Source of the DNA: Actinomycetota bacterium
Lineage (GTDB): Bacteria > Actinomycetota > Actinomycetes > Nanopelagicales > Nanopelagicaceae
Assembly (NCBI GenBank): GCA_947496345.1
Contig: CANMCL010000056.1
Location: 1-6,061 of the forward strand
Direction of reading: 5' to 3'
Length of the DNA: 6,061 nt
This document shows, piece after piece, positions 1 through 6,061 of the stretch. Under the pieces are notes generated by a model that was given only the letters and a program-made list of their open reading frames with translations, was not told the origin of the DNA and made no database searches. A program made the position numbers and the translations under genes. Position 1 is the first letter of the stretch; the number at the start of each line of letters is the position of its first letter.

Positions 1-1066
1 ATTGAAGTGCAACAGATTGTCCTTTTTTCTGCTTGAAGCCCGTAACTCCCTTCAAGGCGGTAGTCGGTTCGAGAATCGCAAATACTGAACCATTAGCTCC
101 AGGTGCAGCCAAGCTAGTTCCGGTAGAGGGAAATCGAGTTGTCCAAGTTGGGACAAATGACGGATTAAATTTTGTTATCGCTGTTTCAATTTTCGTACCA
201 CTCTTTACAACACCCGTTAAGAAATTTGTTGCAGTTGCGCTCTGCCAATCACGTATAGCTCCTGCAGCGGAGCTGCGCACAACGCTAGAAATTGAACCGG
301 TTTTAGAAACCTTCAGCAAAACGCCATCGACTTTACCCGCCAACTTCTTACCGCCTAGCGTTTCGCTGCTAGATCCAAACAGCGAAGTTGATCCATCTGC
401 ACCACGGAAAATCACATTGAATTTACTTTTGATTGTTCCAATTTTAATTTCTTTTTCCAGATTGCCTGCTTTAACTAAAGCAAGAGATTGTCCACTTTCT
501 CGAGATAGCAAAACCGATGCCCCTGTTTTGTTAACCGAAATTCCATCGATGAGTGCGGATTGAGTTATTTTCAGATCTGTTTCTGACAACAAATCACCTG
601 AGAGTGAAAACTGCCACAAGGAAGTATTTTTCATATCACCGCGTAATTCAGTTGGACTTTCCACGGTCACAGAATCTGGATTTAGCGCTCCAGCAAGAGC
701 TGTAAAGGTTTCTGCAGGAGTAGCGGAAGCGCTATTTCCTGCCAGCCAGATTGAACCTTGTGCATCCACATTGATTGCAGTTGCTACCTCATCACGCCCT
801 GAATCAATGGTTTTTGACCAGATCTGCGCACCCGCAAAGTCGATCGCACGAAGCTGAATATCTGAGCTCTGCCCAACTATGTTGGCATAAGTAATTATCG
901 CTTTACTTGTGACGACCATTCCTTCAGCACTAACATCTTTGGTTAATTGCACGAATGGCTTTATTGCAATCGTTTTAGGTGCAGCTTGCGCAGATGGCGT
1001 AATTGCAACTGCAAATGCAATTACTGCGAGAGTTGCTTTATTAAGCAAGTTCTTGGGAGCGATCAC
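1..1066 (-). CDS. Secreted protein with beta-propeller-like (SBBP-type) repeats, 3'-truncated by window edge
   Basis: The frame is open for 355 codons from GTG at 1066 and leaves the window with no stop, so the C-terminus is missing. The N-terminus is a clear Sec signal peptide: residues 1-10 carry two lysines, 11-22 are hydrophobic (ATLAVIAFAVAI), and AQA|AP at 26-30 is a signal peptidase I site, so the product should be exported. Residues 89-113 contain RDEVATAINVDAQGSIWLAG, which resembles SBBP-type propeller repeats (D.A.AI.VD..GN.Y..G). VDGVLLKVSKTGSI at about 246-259 resembles the strand that follows such a blade. The mature part is rich in Ser, Thr, Ala and Gly and has no Cys. No ATG precedes residue 50, which lies beyond the signal peptide. 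GTG is preferred because GAAGG lies 6 nt upstream and an in-frame stop lies just before it; TTG at 1048 is the alternative. The gene overlaps the proC end by 26 bp (8 bp if TTG), suggesting co-transcription. Its function is unknown; the propeller assignment is inference. Confidence 0.8.
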   Translation of the reverse strand, partial: MIAPKNLLNKATLAVIAFAVAITPSAQAAPKTIAIKPFVQLTKDVSAEGMVVTSKAIITYANIVGQSSDIQLRAIDFAGAQIWSKTIDSGRDEVATAINVDAQGSIWLAGNSASATPAETFTALAGALNPDSVTVESPTELRGDMKNTSLWQFSLSGDLLSETDLKITQSALIDGISVNKTGASVLLSRESGQSLALVKAGNLEKEIKIGTIKSKFNVIFRGADGSTSLFGSSSETLGGKKLAGKVDGVLLKVSKTGSISSVVRSSAAGAIRDWQSATATNFLTGVVKSGTKIETAITKFNPSFVPTWTTRFPSTGTSLAAPGANGSVFAILEPTTALKGVTGFKQKKGQSVALQ

Positions 1067-1850
1067 GTGCTGCCTTCATTGCTTTTGCTACTACATCAGA
1101 AATTTCAGAGTCGTTAAATGAATTTAGCGCTGCAAAAGTTGTTCCGTTTGGGCTAGTTACCTTTTCACGTAGCGTTGTTGGACTATCTCCTGATTGATCA
1201 AGTAACTTTGCGGCACCAACCATTGTTTGAATTGTTAGCGTTGTGGCATCGGATCGTGAGAGCCCAAGTGCTACCGCTCCTTCAACCATAGCTTCCACAA
1301 ATCTAAAGAAGTAAGCAGGACCAGATCCGCTCGTTGCGGTGACCGCATCTTGCAGCTCTTCATCTACTTCGATGACTTTTCCAACAGCACCTAAGAAGCC
1401 AAGAACAAATTGACGCTGTTCAGCCGTGACCAGCGCACAGCAAGAAATTGCGGCCATGCCCGCGCCTACCAAAGTTGGAGTGTTTGGCATAACTCTGATC
1501 ACAGGGTTGGCTTTGGTTCCAATTAAATCGGCGATACCGCGAATCTGTTTACCTGCCACAAAAGATATGACCAAACATCCAGGGCGAATATCAGACTTTA
1601 ACTCTTGAAGTACCGCTGCCATATCTTGTGGTTTAACTACCAACAAAATCACGTCGCACTTAGCAATATTTTCGCTCAATGAAGCCCTAGATACTTTATA
1701 TAGATTGGCTAATTCGAGTGCTCGCTCTTCGCGTTTTTCAGAGATAGTGATCGCACTAGGTGAAATTCCATATCTAATCAACGCCGAGATAAGGGCTTCG
1801 CCCATTACTCCGGCACCTATGACGGCAACCTGTTTTTCTGAATTAGCCAT
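1041..1850 (-). CDS. proC: Pyrroline-5-carboxylate reductase (ProC)
   Basis: This enzyme catalyses the last step of proline synthesis, the NAD(P)H-dependent reduction of 1-pyrroline-5-carboxylate to L-proline, in the cytoplasm. At 269 aa it is full length for the family. The N-terminal Rossmann fold shows IGAGVMGEAL at residues 11-20 (dinucleotide loop), then VVKPQDM at 71-77 and VIRVMPNTPTLVGAG at 117-131. The C-terminal helical dimerisation domain carries ATSGSGPAYFFRFVEAM at 172-188 and the P5CR signature around 227-242 (LREKVTSPNGTTFAAL). The Asn in SPNGTT, where Gly is commoner, is a tolerated variant. ATG at 1850 is chosen because the Rossmann strand begins 7 residues later, and a TACTCT -10 element lies 6 nt upstream, so the mRNA may be leaderless. 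It is divergent from the Cys-rich gene across 30 bp, and its 3' end overlaps the secreted-protein gene. No proA or proB is in the window. Confidence 0.97.
   Translation of the reverse strand: MANSEKQVAVIGAGVMGEALISALIRYGISPSAITISEKREERALELANLYKVSRASLSENIAKCDVILLVVKPQDMAAVLQELKSDIRPGCLVISFVAGKQIRGIADLIGTKANPVIRVMPNTPTLVGAGMAAISCCALVTAEQRQFVLGFLGAVGKVIEVDEELQDAVTATSGSGPAYFFRFVEAMVEGAVALGLSRSDATTLTIQTMVGAAKLLDQSGDSPTTLREKVTSPNGTTFAALNSFNDSEISDVVAKAMKAARDRSQELA
1073..1077 (-). promoter_or_regulatory. Putative ribosome binding site deciding the GTG start
   Basis: GAAGG on the minus strand sits 6 nt upstream of GTG at 1066-1064, inside the proC 3' coding sequence. The downstream TTG candidate (1048-1046) has no comparable purine-rich GG core before it. 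This supports the GTG start and translation coupled to proC. The match to the anti-SD is short, so the call is tentative. Confidence 0.4.
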
Positions 1851-1856
1851 AGCGAA

Positions 1857-1862
1857 AGAGTA
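1857..1862 (-). promoter_or_regulatory. Putative -10 element of the proC promoter (leaderless)
   Basis: TACTCT on the minus strand matches the actinobacterial TANNNT -10 consensus. It is followed by 6 nt (TTCGCT) and then the proC ATG at 1850, so transcription would start at or next to the start codon. No Shine-Dalgarno sequence is visible. CTGACA on the minus strand at 1887-1882 is a possible -35 (5 of 6 to TTGACA) with a long 19 nt spacer, and lies inside the first codons of the divergent gene. Confidence 0.5.
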
Positions 1863-1866
1863 CGCG

Positions 1867-1872
1867 TAGGCT
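1867..1872 (+). promoter_or_regulatory. Putative -10 element for the rightward gene at 1881
   Basis: TAGGCT matches TANNNT and ends 8 nt before ATG at 1881, a spacing consistent with a leaderless transcript. No good -35 is visible; the best candidate, TTAGCC at 1843-1848, matches only 3 of 6. The element is back-to-back with the proC -10, separated by 4 bp, and the two overlap opposite ends of the palindrome TACGCGTA (1861-1868). Confidence 0.45.
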
Positions 1873-1880
1873 CTGCACCT

Positions 1881-2690
1881 ATGTCAGAAATTAAGCCAGG
1901 TTTCGCACGCGATTGGGTGGAATTTACCGACCCTAATGATGAAGAAGAAATCTTCAAATGTGACCTTACTTGGCTAACTTCATATTGGACCTGTATTTAT
2001 GGCGATGGCTGTAAAGGCGTCTTTGAAAATCGGCCAAATGCAGGTTGCTGTACCGAAGGTGCAATGTATTCCGATGAAGATGACGAAGAACGCGTTCGTA
2101 AAGCCGCAGCAGATTTAACTCCCGAAATGTGGCAATTCTACGATCAAGCTCGTCCCAAGAAACCAAATGGACAACTTCGTATTTCCGATTTAGATGAAGA
2201 TAAAGAACGTAAGACTCGCACAGTTGATGATGGATGTATTTTCTTAAATCGTAAAGGTTATGAGGCTCCCGGATTCACTGGTTCATTTGGATGCGTATTG
2301 CACCACTTGGCACAGAAAGAGAACCGTCACTTTGTTGACACCAAACCAGATGTTTGTTGGCAACTTCCACTTCGTCGCAGTTTTGAAACTCGCGAAGTCG
2401 GCGAGCGCGAATATTCAATTACCGTAATCGGCGAATACGAACGCCTTGCGTGGGGCGATGGCGGAGATGATTTCGATTGGTACTGCACCAGCAATACAGA
2501 TGCGCACGTCGGCAGCGAACCCGTTTACATTTCTAACCGCACCGAATTGCAAGCGTTGATGGGCGAGGCAGCTTATGCAGTACTGGCCGAGCATTGTGAT
2601 AAGCGCGTTAAAGGTATTAACGATGCGAAAGCGCGCTCACTTCCACTCTTTGTTATTCAACACCCAGCATCCGTTGCCGCTGGGAAGTAG
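1881..2690 (+). CDS. Uncharacterised cysteine-rich protein, probably metal-binding (YkgJ/UPF0153-like)
   Basis: This is a 269 aa soluble protein with no signal peptide or membrane segment. Ten cysteines are spread along it (27, 38, 44, 56, 57, 119, 138, 159, 202, 239). The central pattern, CIFLN at 119-123, GC at 137-138 followed by VLHHLA, then KPDVCWQLP at 155-163, resembles the C-terminal half of the YkgJ/UPF0153 zinc- or iron-chelating family (C.FL, G.C.IY, RP..C..P). CC at 56-57 recalls that family's CC motif. Other striking segments are the Trp-rich CDLTWLTSYWTC at 27-38, the acidic SDEDDEER at 64-71, and GGDDFDWYC at 194-202. From memory, similar hypothetical proteins of this length occur in other actinobacteria, so it looks like a conserved family rather than an orphan. 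ATG at 1881 follows a TANNNT element by 8 nt. It ends 26 bp before radA. The gene model is firm; metal binding is inference and no reaction can be named. Confidence 0.85.
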   Translation: MSEIKPGFARDWVEFTDPNDEEEIFKCDLTWLTSYWTCIYGDGCKGVFENRPNAGCCTEGAMYSDEDDEERVRKAAADLTPEMWQFYDQARPKKPNGQLRISDLDEDKERKTRTVDDGCIFLNRKGYEAPGFTGSFGCVLHHLAQKENRHFVDTKPDVCWQLPLRRSFETREVGEREYSITVIGEYERLAWGDGGDDFDWYCTSNTDAHVGSEPVYISNRTELQALMGEAAYAVLAEHCDKRVKGINDAKARSLPLFVIQHPASVAAGK

Positions 2691-2704
2691 TCAGCCCCAC
2701 CCTC

Positions 2705-2710
2705 TAGAGT
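2705..2710 (+). promoter_or_regulatory. Putative -10 element of the radA promoter (leaderless)
   Basis: TAGAGT matches TANNNT and is followed by 6 nt (TTACGT) and then the radA ATG at 2717, the same geometry as at proC. It lies in the 26 bp gap after the Cys-rich gene and overlaps the palindrome CTCTAGAG (2702-2709). No -35 at normal spacing and no LexA-type box are visible. It suggests radA has its own promoter in addition to any read-through. Confidence 0.5.
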
Positions 2711-2716
2711 TTACGT

Positions 2717-4081
2717 ATGGCCAAAGTCGAGAAGGATCCATTCCGCTGTTCTGAATGCGGTTGGGGCTCCCAAAAATGGGTTGGTCGCTGCGGTGAATGC
2801 CAAGCCTGGGGCAGTGTCGAAGAACTTGCTGCTCCTAAGAAACTCTCACTTGTCCCCGGAAAAGTTACCCACGCTGCAACACCCATTGGCGATGTTGATC
2901 TTTCTTCTGCACGCGCTCGTGCAACAGGTGTCTCTGAATTAGATCGCGTACTCGGTGGTGGATTGGTTCCTGGTGCGGCAATCTTGCTCGCCGGTGAACC
3001 TGGCGTTGGTAAATCAACTCTGCTCTTATCCGTTGCTGCACAAACCGCTGCTAAAGGAATCCCCGCCCTCTACATCAGCGGTGAAGAATCTGCCTCACAA
3101 GTTCGCTTACGCGCTGAACGAATCAACGCAGTCGATCCAAAACTCTTCCTCGCCTCCGAAACCGATCTCGGTGCGGTTATTGCACACATTGATTCTGTTA
3201 AACCAGAACTCTTAATTATCGATAGCGTGCAAACAATTGGTTCTGCCGCCGCTGATGGCTCACCAGGTGGCGTTACTCAGGTGCGCGAAGTTGCCGGCGC
3301 TTTGATCCGTATCTGTAAAGATCGCGATATCACTTTGCTTCTTGTTGGTCACGTTACAAAAGATGGTTCTATCGCAGGCCCACGATTGCTCGAACATATA
3401 GTTGATGTGGTTCTGCAATTTGAAGGCGAGCGTCATTCACGACTTCGCTTAATCCGCGCCATCAAAAATCGTTTTGGAGCATCTGATGAAGTTGGTTGCT
3501 TTGATTTAAGTGATACCGGAATCGAAAGCGTGCTCGATCCAACCGGGCTCTTCACTTCACGCCATGCCGAGCCAGTGCCAGGTACTTGCGTAACTGTGAC
3601 TTTGGAAGGCCGCCGCCCACTTCTTGCAGAGATTCAAGCCCTCGTTAGCCAAGGTCGCGAAAACGATTTTGGAAATGCTCGTCGCGTCACCAGCGGACTT
3701 GATTCCGCGCGCACTTCAATGACTCTTGCAGTTCTTGAACTTCGCGCCAATGTGCGTGTAGGTGGCCGCGATGTTTACGCCGCAACAGTTGGTGGAATGA
3801 AGATGTCGGAACCTGCTGCAGATCTTGCACTTGCTCTCGCTGTCGCATCCGCTGCAAAAGCTTTAGCGCTACCTGCGGATTTGGTAGCAATCGGTGAAGT
3901 GGGTCTTGCCGGTGAAATTCGTAAGGTAAGCGGAGTCTCACGTCGCTTGGCTGAGGCATATCGCTTAGGTTTCAAACGCGCACTCGTGCCAGCAGGCAGT
4001 GATGTAAAAATCGATGGCATGGAGATCTTTGAAGTATCTCGCCTTGATCAAGCGCTACAACGTGTAAAAATTAACCCATGA
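2717..4081 (+). CDS. radA: DNA repair protein RadA (Sms), branch-migration helicase
   Basis: RadA is a RecA/DnaB-like ATPase that processes recombination intermediates and extends D-loops during homologous recombination and repair. At 454 aa it is of typical length with all domains in order. An N-terminal four-cysteine zinc finger is at 11-28 (CSEC, then CGEC). The RecA-like core has Walker A GEPGVGKST at 93-101, Walker B LLIID at 165-169 and the RadA-specific KNRFG motif at 250-254. The C-terminal Lon-protease-like domain (from about 285 on) includes LEGRRPLLAEIQALV at 296-310 and a GGMKMSEPAADLALALAVAS segment; in this family it is structural rather than proteolytic. The ATG start places the zinc finger at the normal distance from the N-terminus and follows a TAGAGT -10 by 6 nt. 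The stop overlaps the next start as ATGA (4078-4081), so the downstream oxidase is probably translationally coupled. In many actinobacteria disA follows radA; here it does not. Confidence 0.97.
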   Translation: MAKVEKDPFRCSECGWGSQKWVGRCGECQAWGSVEELAAPKKLSLVPGKVTHAATPIGDVDLSSARARATGVSELDRVLGGGLVPGAAILLAGEPGVGKSTLLLSVAAQTAAKGIPALYISGEESASQVRLRAERINAVDPKLFLASETDLGAVIAHIDSVKPELLIIDSVQTIGSAAADGSPGGVTQVREVAGALIRICKDRDITLLLVGHVTKDGSIAGPRLLEHIVDVVLQFEGERHSRLRLIRAIKNRFGASDEVGCFDLSDTGIESVLDPTGLFTSRHAEPVPGTCVTVTLEGRRPLLAEIQALVSQGRENDFGNARRVTSGLDSARTSMTLAVLELRANVRVGGRDVYAATVGGMKMSEPAADLALALAVASAAKALALPADLVAIGEVGLAGEIRKVSGVSRRLAEAYRLGFKRALVPAGSDVKIDGMEIFEVSRLDQALQRVKINP

Positions 4082-5430
4082 GCCATCTCGCAGCGCTTTC
4101 CAAACTGCTTGGCCCAGATGCATCGCTGATCTCTGATCCAGATATCACTTCTTCTTATTCACGCGATCAAGCGCCATTTGCAAAGAGCGCTCCACCATTT
4201 GCCGTATTGCTCGCTCGCAGTGCGGAGGAGATTTCGATCGCCCTGAAATATGCAAATGAAAATAGGATTCCGGTTGTAACTCGTGGCGCGGGCAGTGGTT
4301 TATCGGGTGGGGCCAATGCAACAGCAGATTCGCTAGTTATCTCACTCGAGAAAATGAATCAGATAATTGAAATAGATGCCGCAAATCAAATAGCCAGAGT
4401 GCAAGCAGGGGTAATTAACCTTGATCTTGATACCGCTGCAAGCAAACTCGGTTTGGCTTACCTTCCAGATCCTGCCAGCCGTGATTGGTCTTCACTTGGC
4501 GGCAATGCCGCAACGAATGCGGGTGGCATGTGTTGTGTTAAGTACGGCGTAACTTCAGCCCACGTGCGTGCGATGCAAGTTGTTTTGGCAAGCGGTGAAA
4601 TCATTGAGTTAGGTAAAGCCACTAAAAAATCTGTAACAACGTATGACTTACTTCATTTATTTATTGGCTCAGAAGGAACTCTCGGAGTAATCACGGAACT
4701 CACATTGAATTTAGAAATCCGCCCTGCTGCTCCGTCAACCTTGATCGCAACTTTTCCAGATATCACAAAGGCTGCTGCCGCTGCAGCTGCGCTTTTAAAG
4801 TACCGCCCATCAATGTTAGAAATTGTTGATCAGACAACTCTCAAGGCAGTTGAGGCGTGGCATCCACTCGGCTTTGAAGTTGCCGGTGCGGTGTTGTTAA
4901 TGCAGTTAGATGAAAACCATTCACTCTGTGAGCCAGCGCTAAAAACCTGTAAAGAATTTGGCTCGATCGATGGCGTTTACTCTGACGATCCAAGCGATGC
5001 TGCCGATTTAATTCGTGTTCGCAAGATGGCCTATCCAGCACTCGAAAGAATGGGTGCAACTTTGCTTGATGATGTCGCTCTTCCGATTACCAAAATCGCA
5101 GAATTTGTTGAGAAAGTGGAGGCTTTAAGTAAGCGGGCAGATTTAACTATTGGAATTTTCGGCCACGCTGGTGATGGAAATATGCACCCAACGATCGTTC
5201 ATGACCACGGAGATGCCGCTGCCGCAGAGCGCGCGCAGAAAGCCTTCAATGAGATTGTGGAAATAGCCCAGTCACTCGGTGGTTCAGCAAGTGGTGAACA
5301 CGGAATTGGTTCAATTAAAACCGGATTCGTCACCAATGAAACCTCACCGAAAGTGATTGAGTTACAGCGCGCAGTTAAGAAAGTCTTCGACCCAAATTCA
5401 ATTCTGAATCCAGGAAAGAAGATTCCTTAA
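4078..5430 (+). CDS. FAD-linked 2-hydroxyacid dehydrogenase, GlcD/D-lactate dehydrogenase type
   Basis: This flavoprotein oxidises a 2-hydroxy acid (glycolate, D-lactate or similar) to the 2-oxo acid, passing electrons to a carrier or the respiratory chain. The 450 aa are complete for the single-subunit GlcD type. The N-terminal FAD-binding (PCMH-type) domain has VVTRGAGSGLSGGAN at 66-80, the LPDPASRDWSSLGGNAATNAGG region at about 129-150 with the FAD pyrophosphate contacts, and GSEGTLGVITE at 197-207. The C-terminal FAD-oxidase domain has GHAGDGNMHP at 362-371 (metal/substrate site), GEHGIG at 406-411 and the end motif FDPNSILNPGK at 437-447. It has no Fe-S cluster Cys motif, and no GlcE or GlcF partner is adjacent, so the substrate cannot be fixed from sequence. 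An Ala run occurs at 232-238. ATG overlaps the radA stop by 4 bp with no Shine-Dalgarno sequence, so translation likely depends on re-initiation. Its stop overlaps the convergent clpC stop by 4 bp. Confidence 0.93.
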   Translation: MSHLAALSKLLGPDASLISDPDITSSYSRDQAPFAKSAPPFAVLLARSAEEISIALKYANENRIPVVTRGAGSGLSGGANATADSLVISLEKMNQIIEIDAANQIARVQAGVINLDLDTAASKLGLAYLPDPASRDWSSLGGNAATNAGGMCCVKYGVTSAHVRAMQVVLASGEIIELGKATKKSVTTYDLLHLFIGSEGTLGVITELTLNLEIRPAAPSTLIATFPDITKAAAAAAALLKYRPSMLEIVDQTTLKAVEAWHPLGFEVAGAVLLMQLDENHSLCEPALKTCKEFGSIDGVYSDDPSDAADLIRVRKMAYPALERMGATLLDDVALPITKIAEFVEKVEALSKRADLTIGIFGHAGDGNMHPTIVHDHGDAAAAERAQKAFNEIVEIAQSLGGSASGEHGIGSIKTGFVTNETSPKVIELQRAVKKVFDPNSILNPGKKIP

Positions 5431-6061
5431 TTAGTTGCGGCGGCTAAATCTTCTGGAGAATCCGGTGTGGTTGCTTTGGCTGCTCCAGCGAAGGTGAATT
5501 TAGCTTCCGCTGCATCACCTTCGACGTCTACTACGATAATTTCGCCAGCCTTTAGCTCACCAAAGAGAATTCGCTCTGAAAGTGAATCTTCAATTTCACG
5601 TTGAATAACGCGACGCAATGGACGGGCACCAAGTAGTGGATCGTAACCACGGGCTGCCAAGAGATCCTTAGCAGCTTGAGTAAGTTCGATTCCCATATCT
5701 TTCGCCTTTAAACGCTCGTCCAAGTTGGCGATCATCAAATCAACAATTTGAATAATCTGATCTTTCGTCAACTGGTGGAAGACAATTACATCATCGATAC
5801 GGTTAAGGAATTCAGGACGGAAGTGGTTCTTAAGTTCGTCTTGAACCTTGCCCTTCATGCGATCGTAATTCGTTAAGTCGTCATCGATATTGGCAAAGCC
5901 AAGTCCGAGGCTCTTTGAAATATCGCGAGTACCAAGGTTGGTAGTCATGATGATTACAGTGTTCTTGAAGTCAACGGTGCGACCTTGTGCATCTGTAAGG
6001 CGACCATCTTCAAGAACTTGAAGAAGTGAGTTAAAAATATCTGGGTGGGCTTTTTCGATTT
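5427..6061 (-). CDS. clpC: ATP-dependent Clp protease ATP-binding subunit ClpC, C-terminal part
   Basis: ClpC is the Hsp100 unfoldase that feeds substrates to the ClpP protease in the cytoplasm. Only the last 210 codons are here; the frame stays open to the right edge, so the N-domain, AAA1 and the start of AAA2 lie outside. Visible in AAA2 are EKAHPDIFNSLLQVLEDGRL, DFKNTVIIMTTNLGTRDISK (sensor-1 region, with the Asn of TTN), FRPEFLNRIDD with the arginine finger, and the ClpB_D2-small domain GYDPLLGARPLRR with the sensor-2 GAR. The segment DERLKAKDMGIELTQAAKDLL and the acidic/Ala-rich tail ending ATN resemble mycobacterial ClpC1, although the tail is shorter. The ATG at 5948 is an internal Met within VIIMTTN, not a start. 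It is convergent with the oxidase gene, with stop codons overlapping in TTAA at 5427-5430. Any regulation at its 5' end is outside the window. Confidence 0.97.
   Translation of the reverse strand, partial: IEKAHPDIFNSLLQVLEDGRLTDAQGRTVDFKNTVIIMTTNLGTRDISKSLGLGFANIDDDLTNYDRMKGKVQDELKNHFRPEFLNRIDDVIVFHQLTKDQIIQIVDLMIANLDERLKAKDMGIELTQAAKDLLAARGYDPLLGARPLRRVIQREIEDSLSERILFGELKAGEIIVVDVEGDAAEAKFTFAGAAKATTPDSPEDLAAATN

Noticed and set aside
33..563. 176-codon open frame on the plus strand
   Set aside because: It is antisense to the continuous signal-peptide-bearing frame on the minus strand, has no recognisable motif, and its composition is that of a reverse complement of coding DNA.
909..1121. 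70-codon plus-strand frame across the proC/secreted-gene junction
   Set aside because: It is antisense to two supported genes; its hydrophobic stretch is the complement of the signal-peptide region.
1132..1170. SPNGTT in place of SPGGTT in the ProC signature as a possible loss-of-function change
   Set aside because: The family signature, as I recall it, allows Gly, Ala or Asn at this position, and all other motifs are intact.
2955..3215. Short frames overlapping radA, here and on the minus strand at 2704-2886, 3687-3959 and 3775-4020
   Set aside because: All lie inside the well-supported radA gene, with no family resemblance and no start signals.
4769..4795. GCT/GCC-rich repeat in the oxidase gene
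   Set aside because: It encodes a short alanine run in a helix, uses mixed codons, and is not an expanded or regulatory repeat.
5406..5426. GAATC...GATTC inverted repeat near the convergent stops as a terminator
   Set aside because: The stem is only 5 bp and AT-rich with a 10 nt loop, and there is no U-tract, so it is more likely chance within coding sequence.
5427..5948. A 173-aa stand-alone gene starting at ATG 5948
   Set aside because: The same frame continues upstream to the window edge with conserved ClpC AAA2 sequence, so the ATG is an internal Met and not a truncated paralogue start.
1..6061. Search for tRNA, rRNA, CRISPR, insertion-sequence ends, attachment sites or a defence/secretion system
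   Set aside because: Nothing convincing was seen; gene content is housekeeping, and coding sequence fills all but about 56 bp.

Overview
The window is a compact, almost fully coding stretch of a bacterial chromosome with moderate GC content. Two things point to an actinobacterium. ClpC has an actinobacterial-type C-terminus, with the NLGTRDISK, FRPEFLNRIDD and GARPLRRVIQREIED segments followed by an acidic/Ala-rich tail. It also lies close to radA, as in mycobacteria. The moderate GC, 26-30 bp gene gaps, stop/start overlaps and leaderless-looking promoters suggest a streamlined, low-GC lineage such as freshwater acI (Nanopelagicales). That lineage placement is inference, not proof.

Layout. 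The left half is transcribed leftward: proC (1041-1850) is followed by a partial gene for a secreted, probably beta-propeller protein. That gene has a non-ATG start that overlaps the 3' end of proC and runs off the left edge. A 30 bp divergent gap (1851-1880) carries back-to-back TANNNT -10 elements around the palindrome TACGCGTA. Rightward from the gap are a cysteine-rich uncharacterised protein (1881-2690), radA (2717-4081) and a GlcD-type FAD-linked oxidase (4078-5430), which overlaps radA by ATGA. The 3' part of clpC comes in from the right on the minus strand, and its stop codon overlaps the oxidase stop by 4 bp (TTAA).

Functions. ProC makes proline. RadA is a recombination helicase. ClpC is the unfoldase of the Clp protease. 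The GlcD-like protein oxidises a 2-hydroxy acid such as glycolate or D-lactate. The Cys-rich protein probably binds metal. The genes do not form one pathway; the region reads as packed core genome. No gap exceeds 30 bp. I see no mobile element, CRISPR array, rRNA, tRNA or convincing terminator. The most interesting signals are the leaderless/bidirectional promoter architecture, the conserved-looking Cys-rich protein upstream of radA, and the absence of disA after radA.
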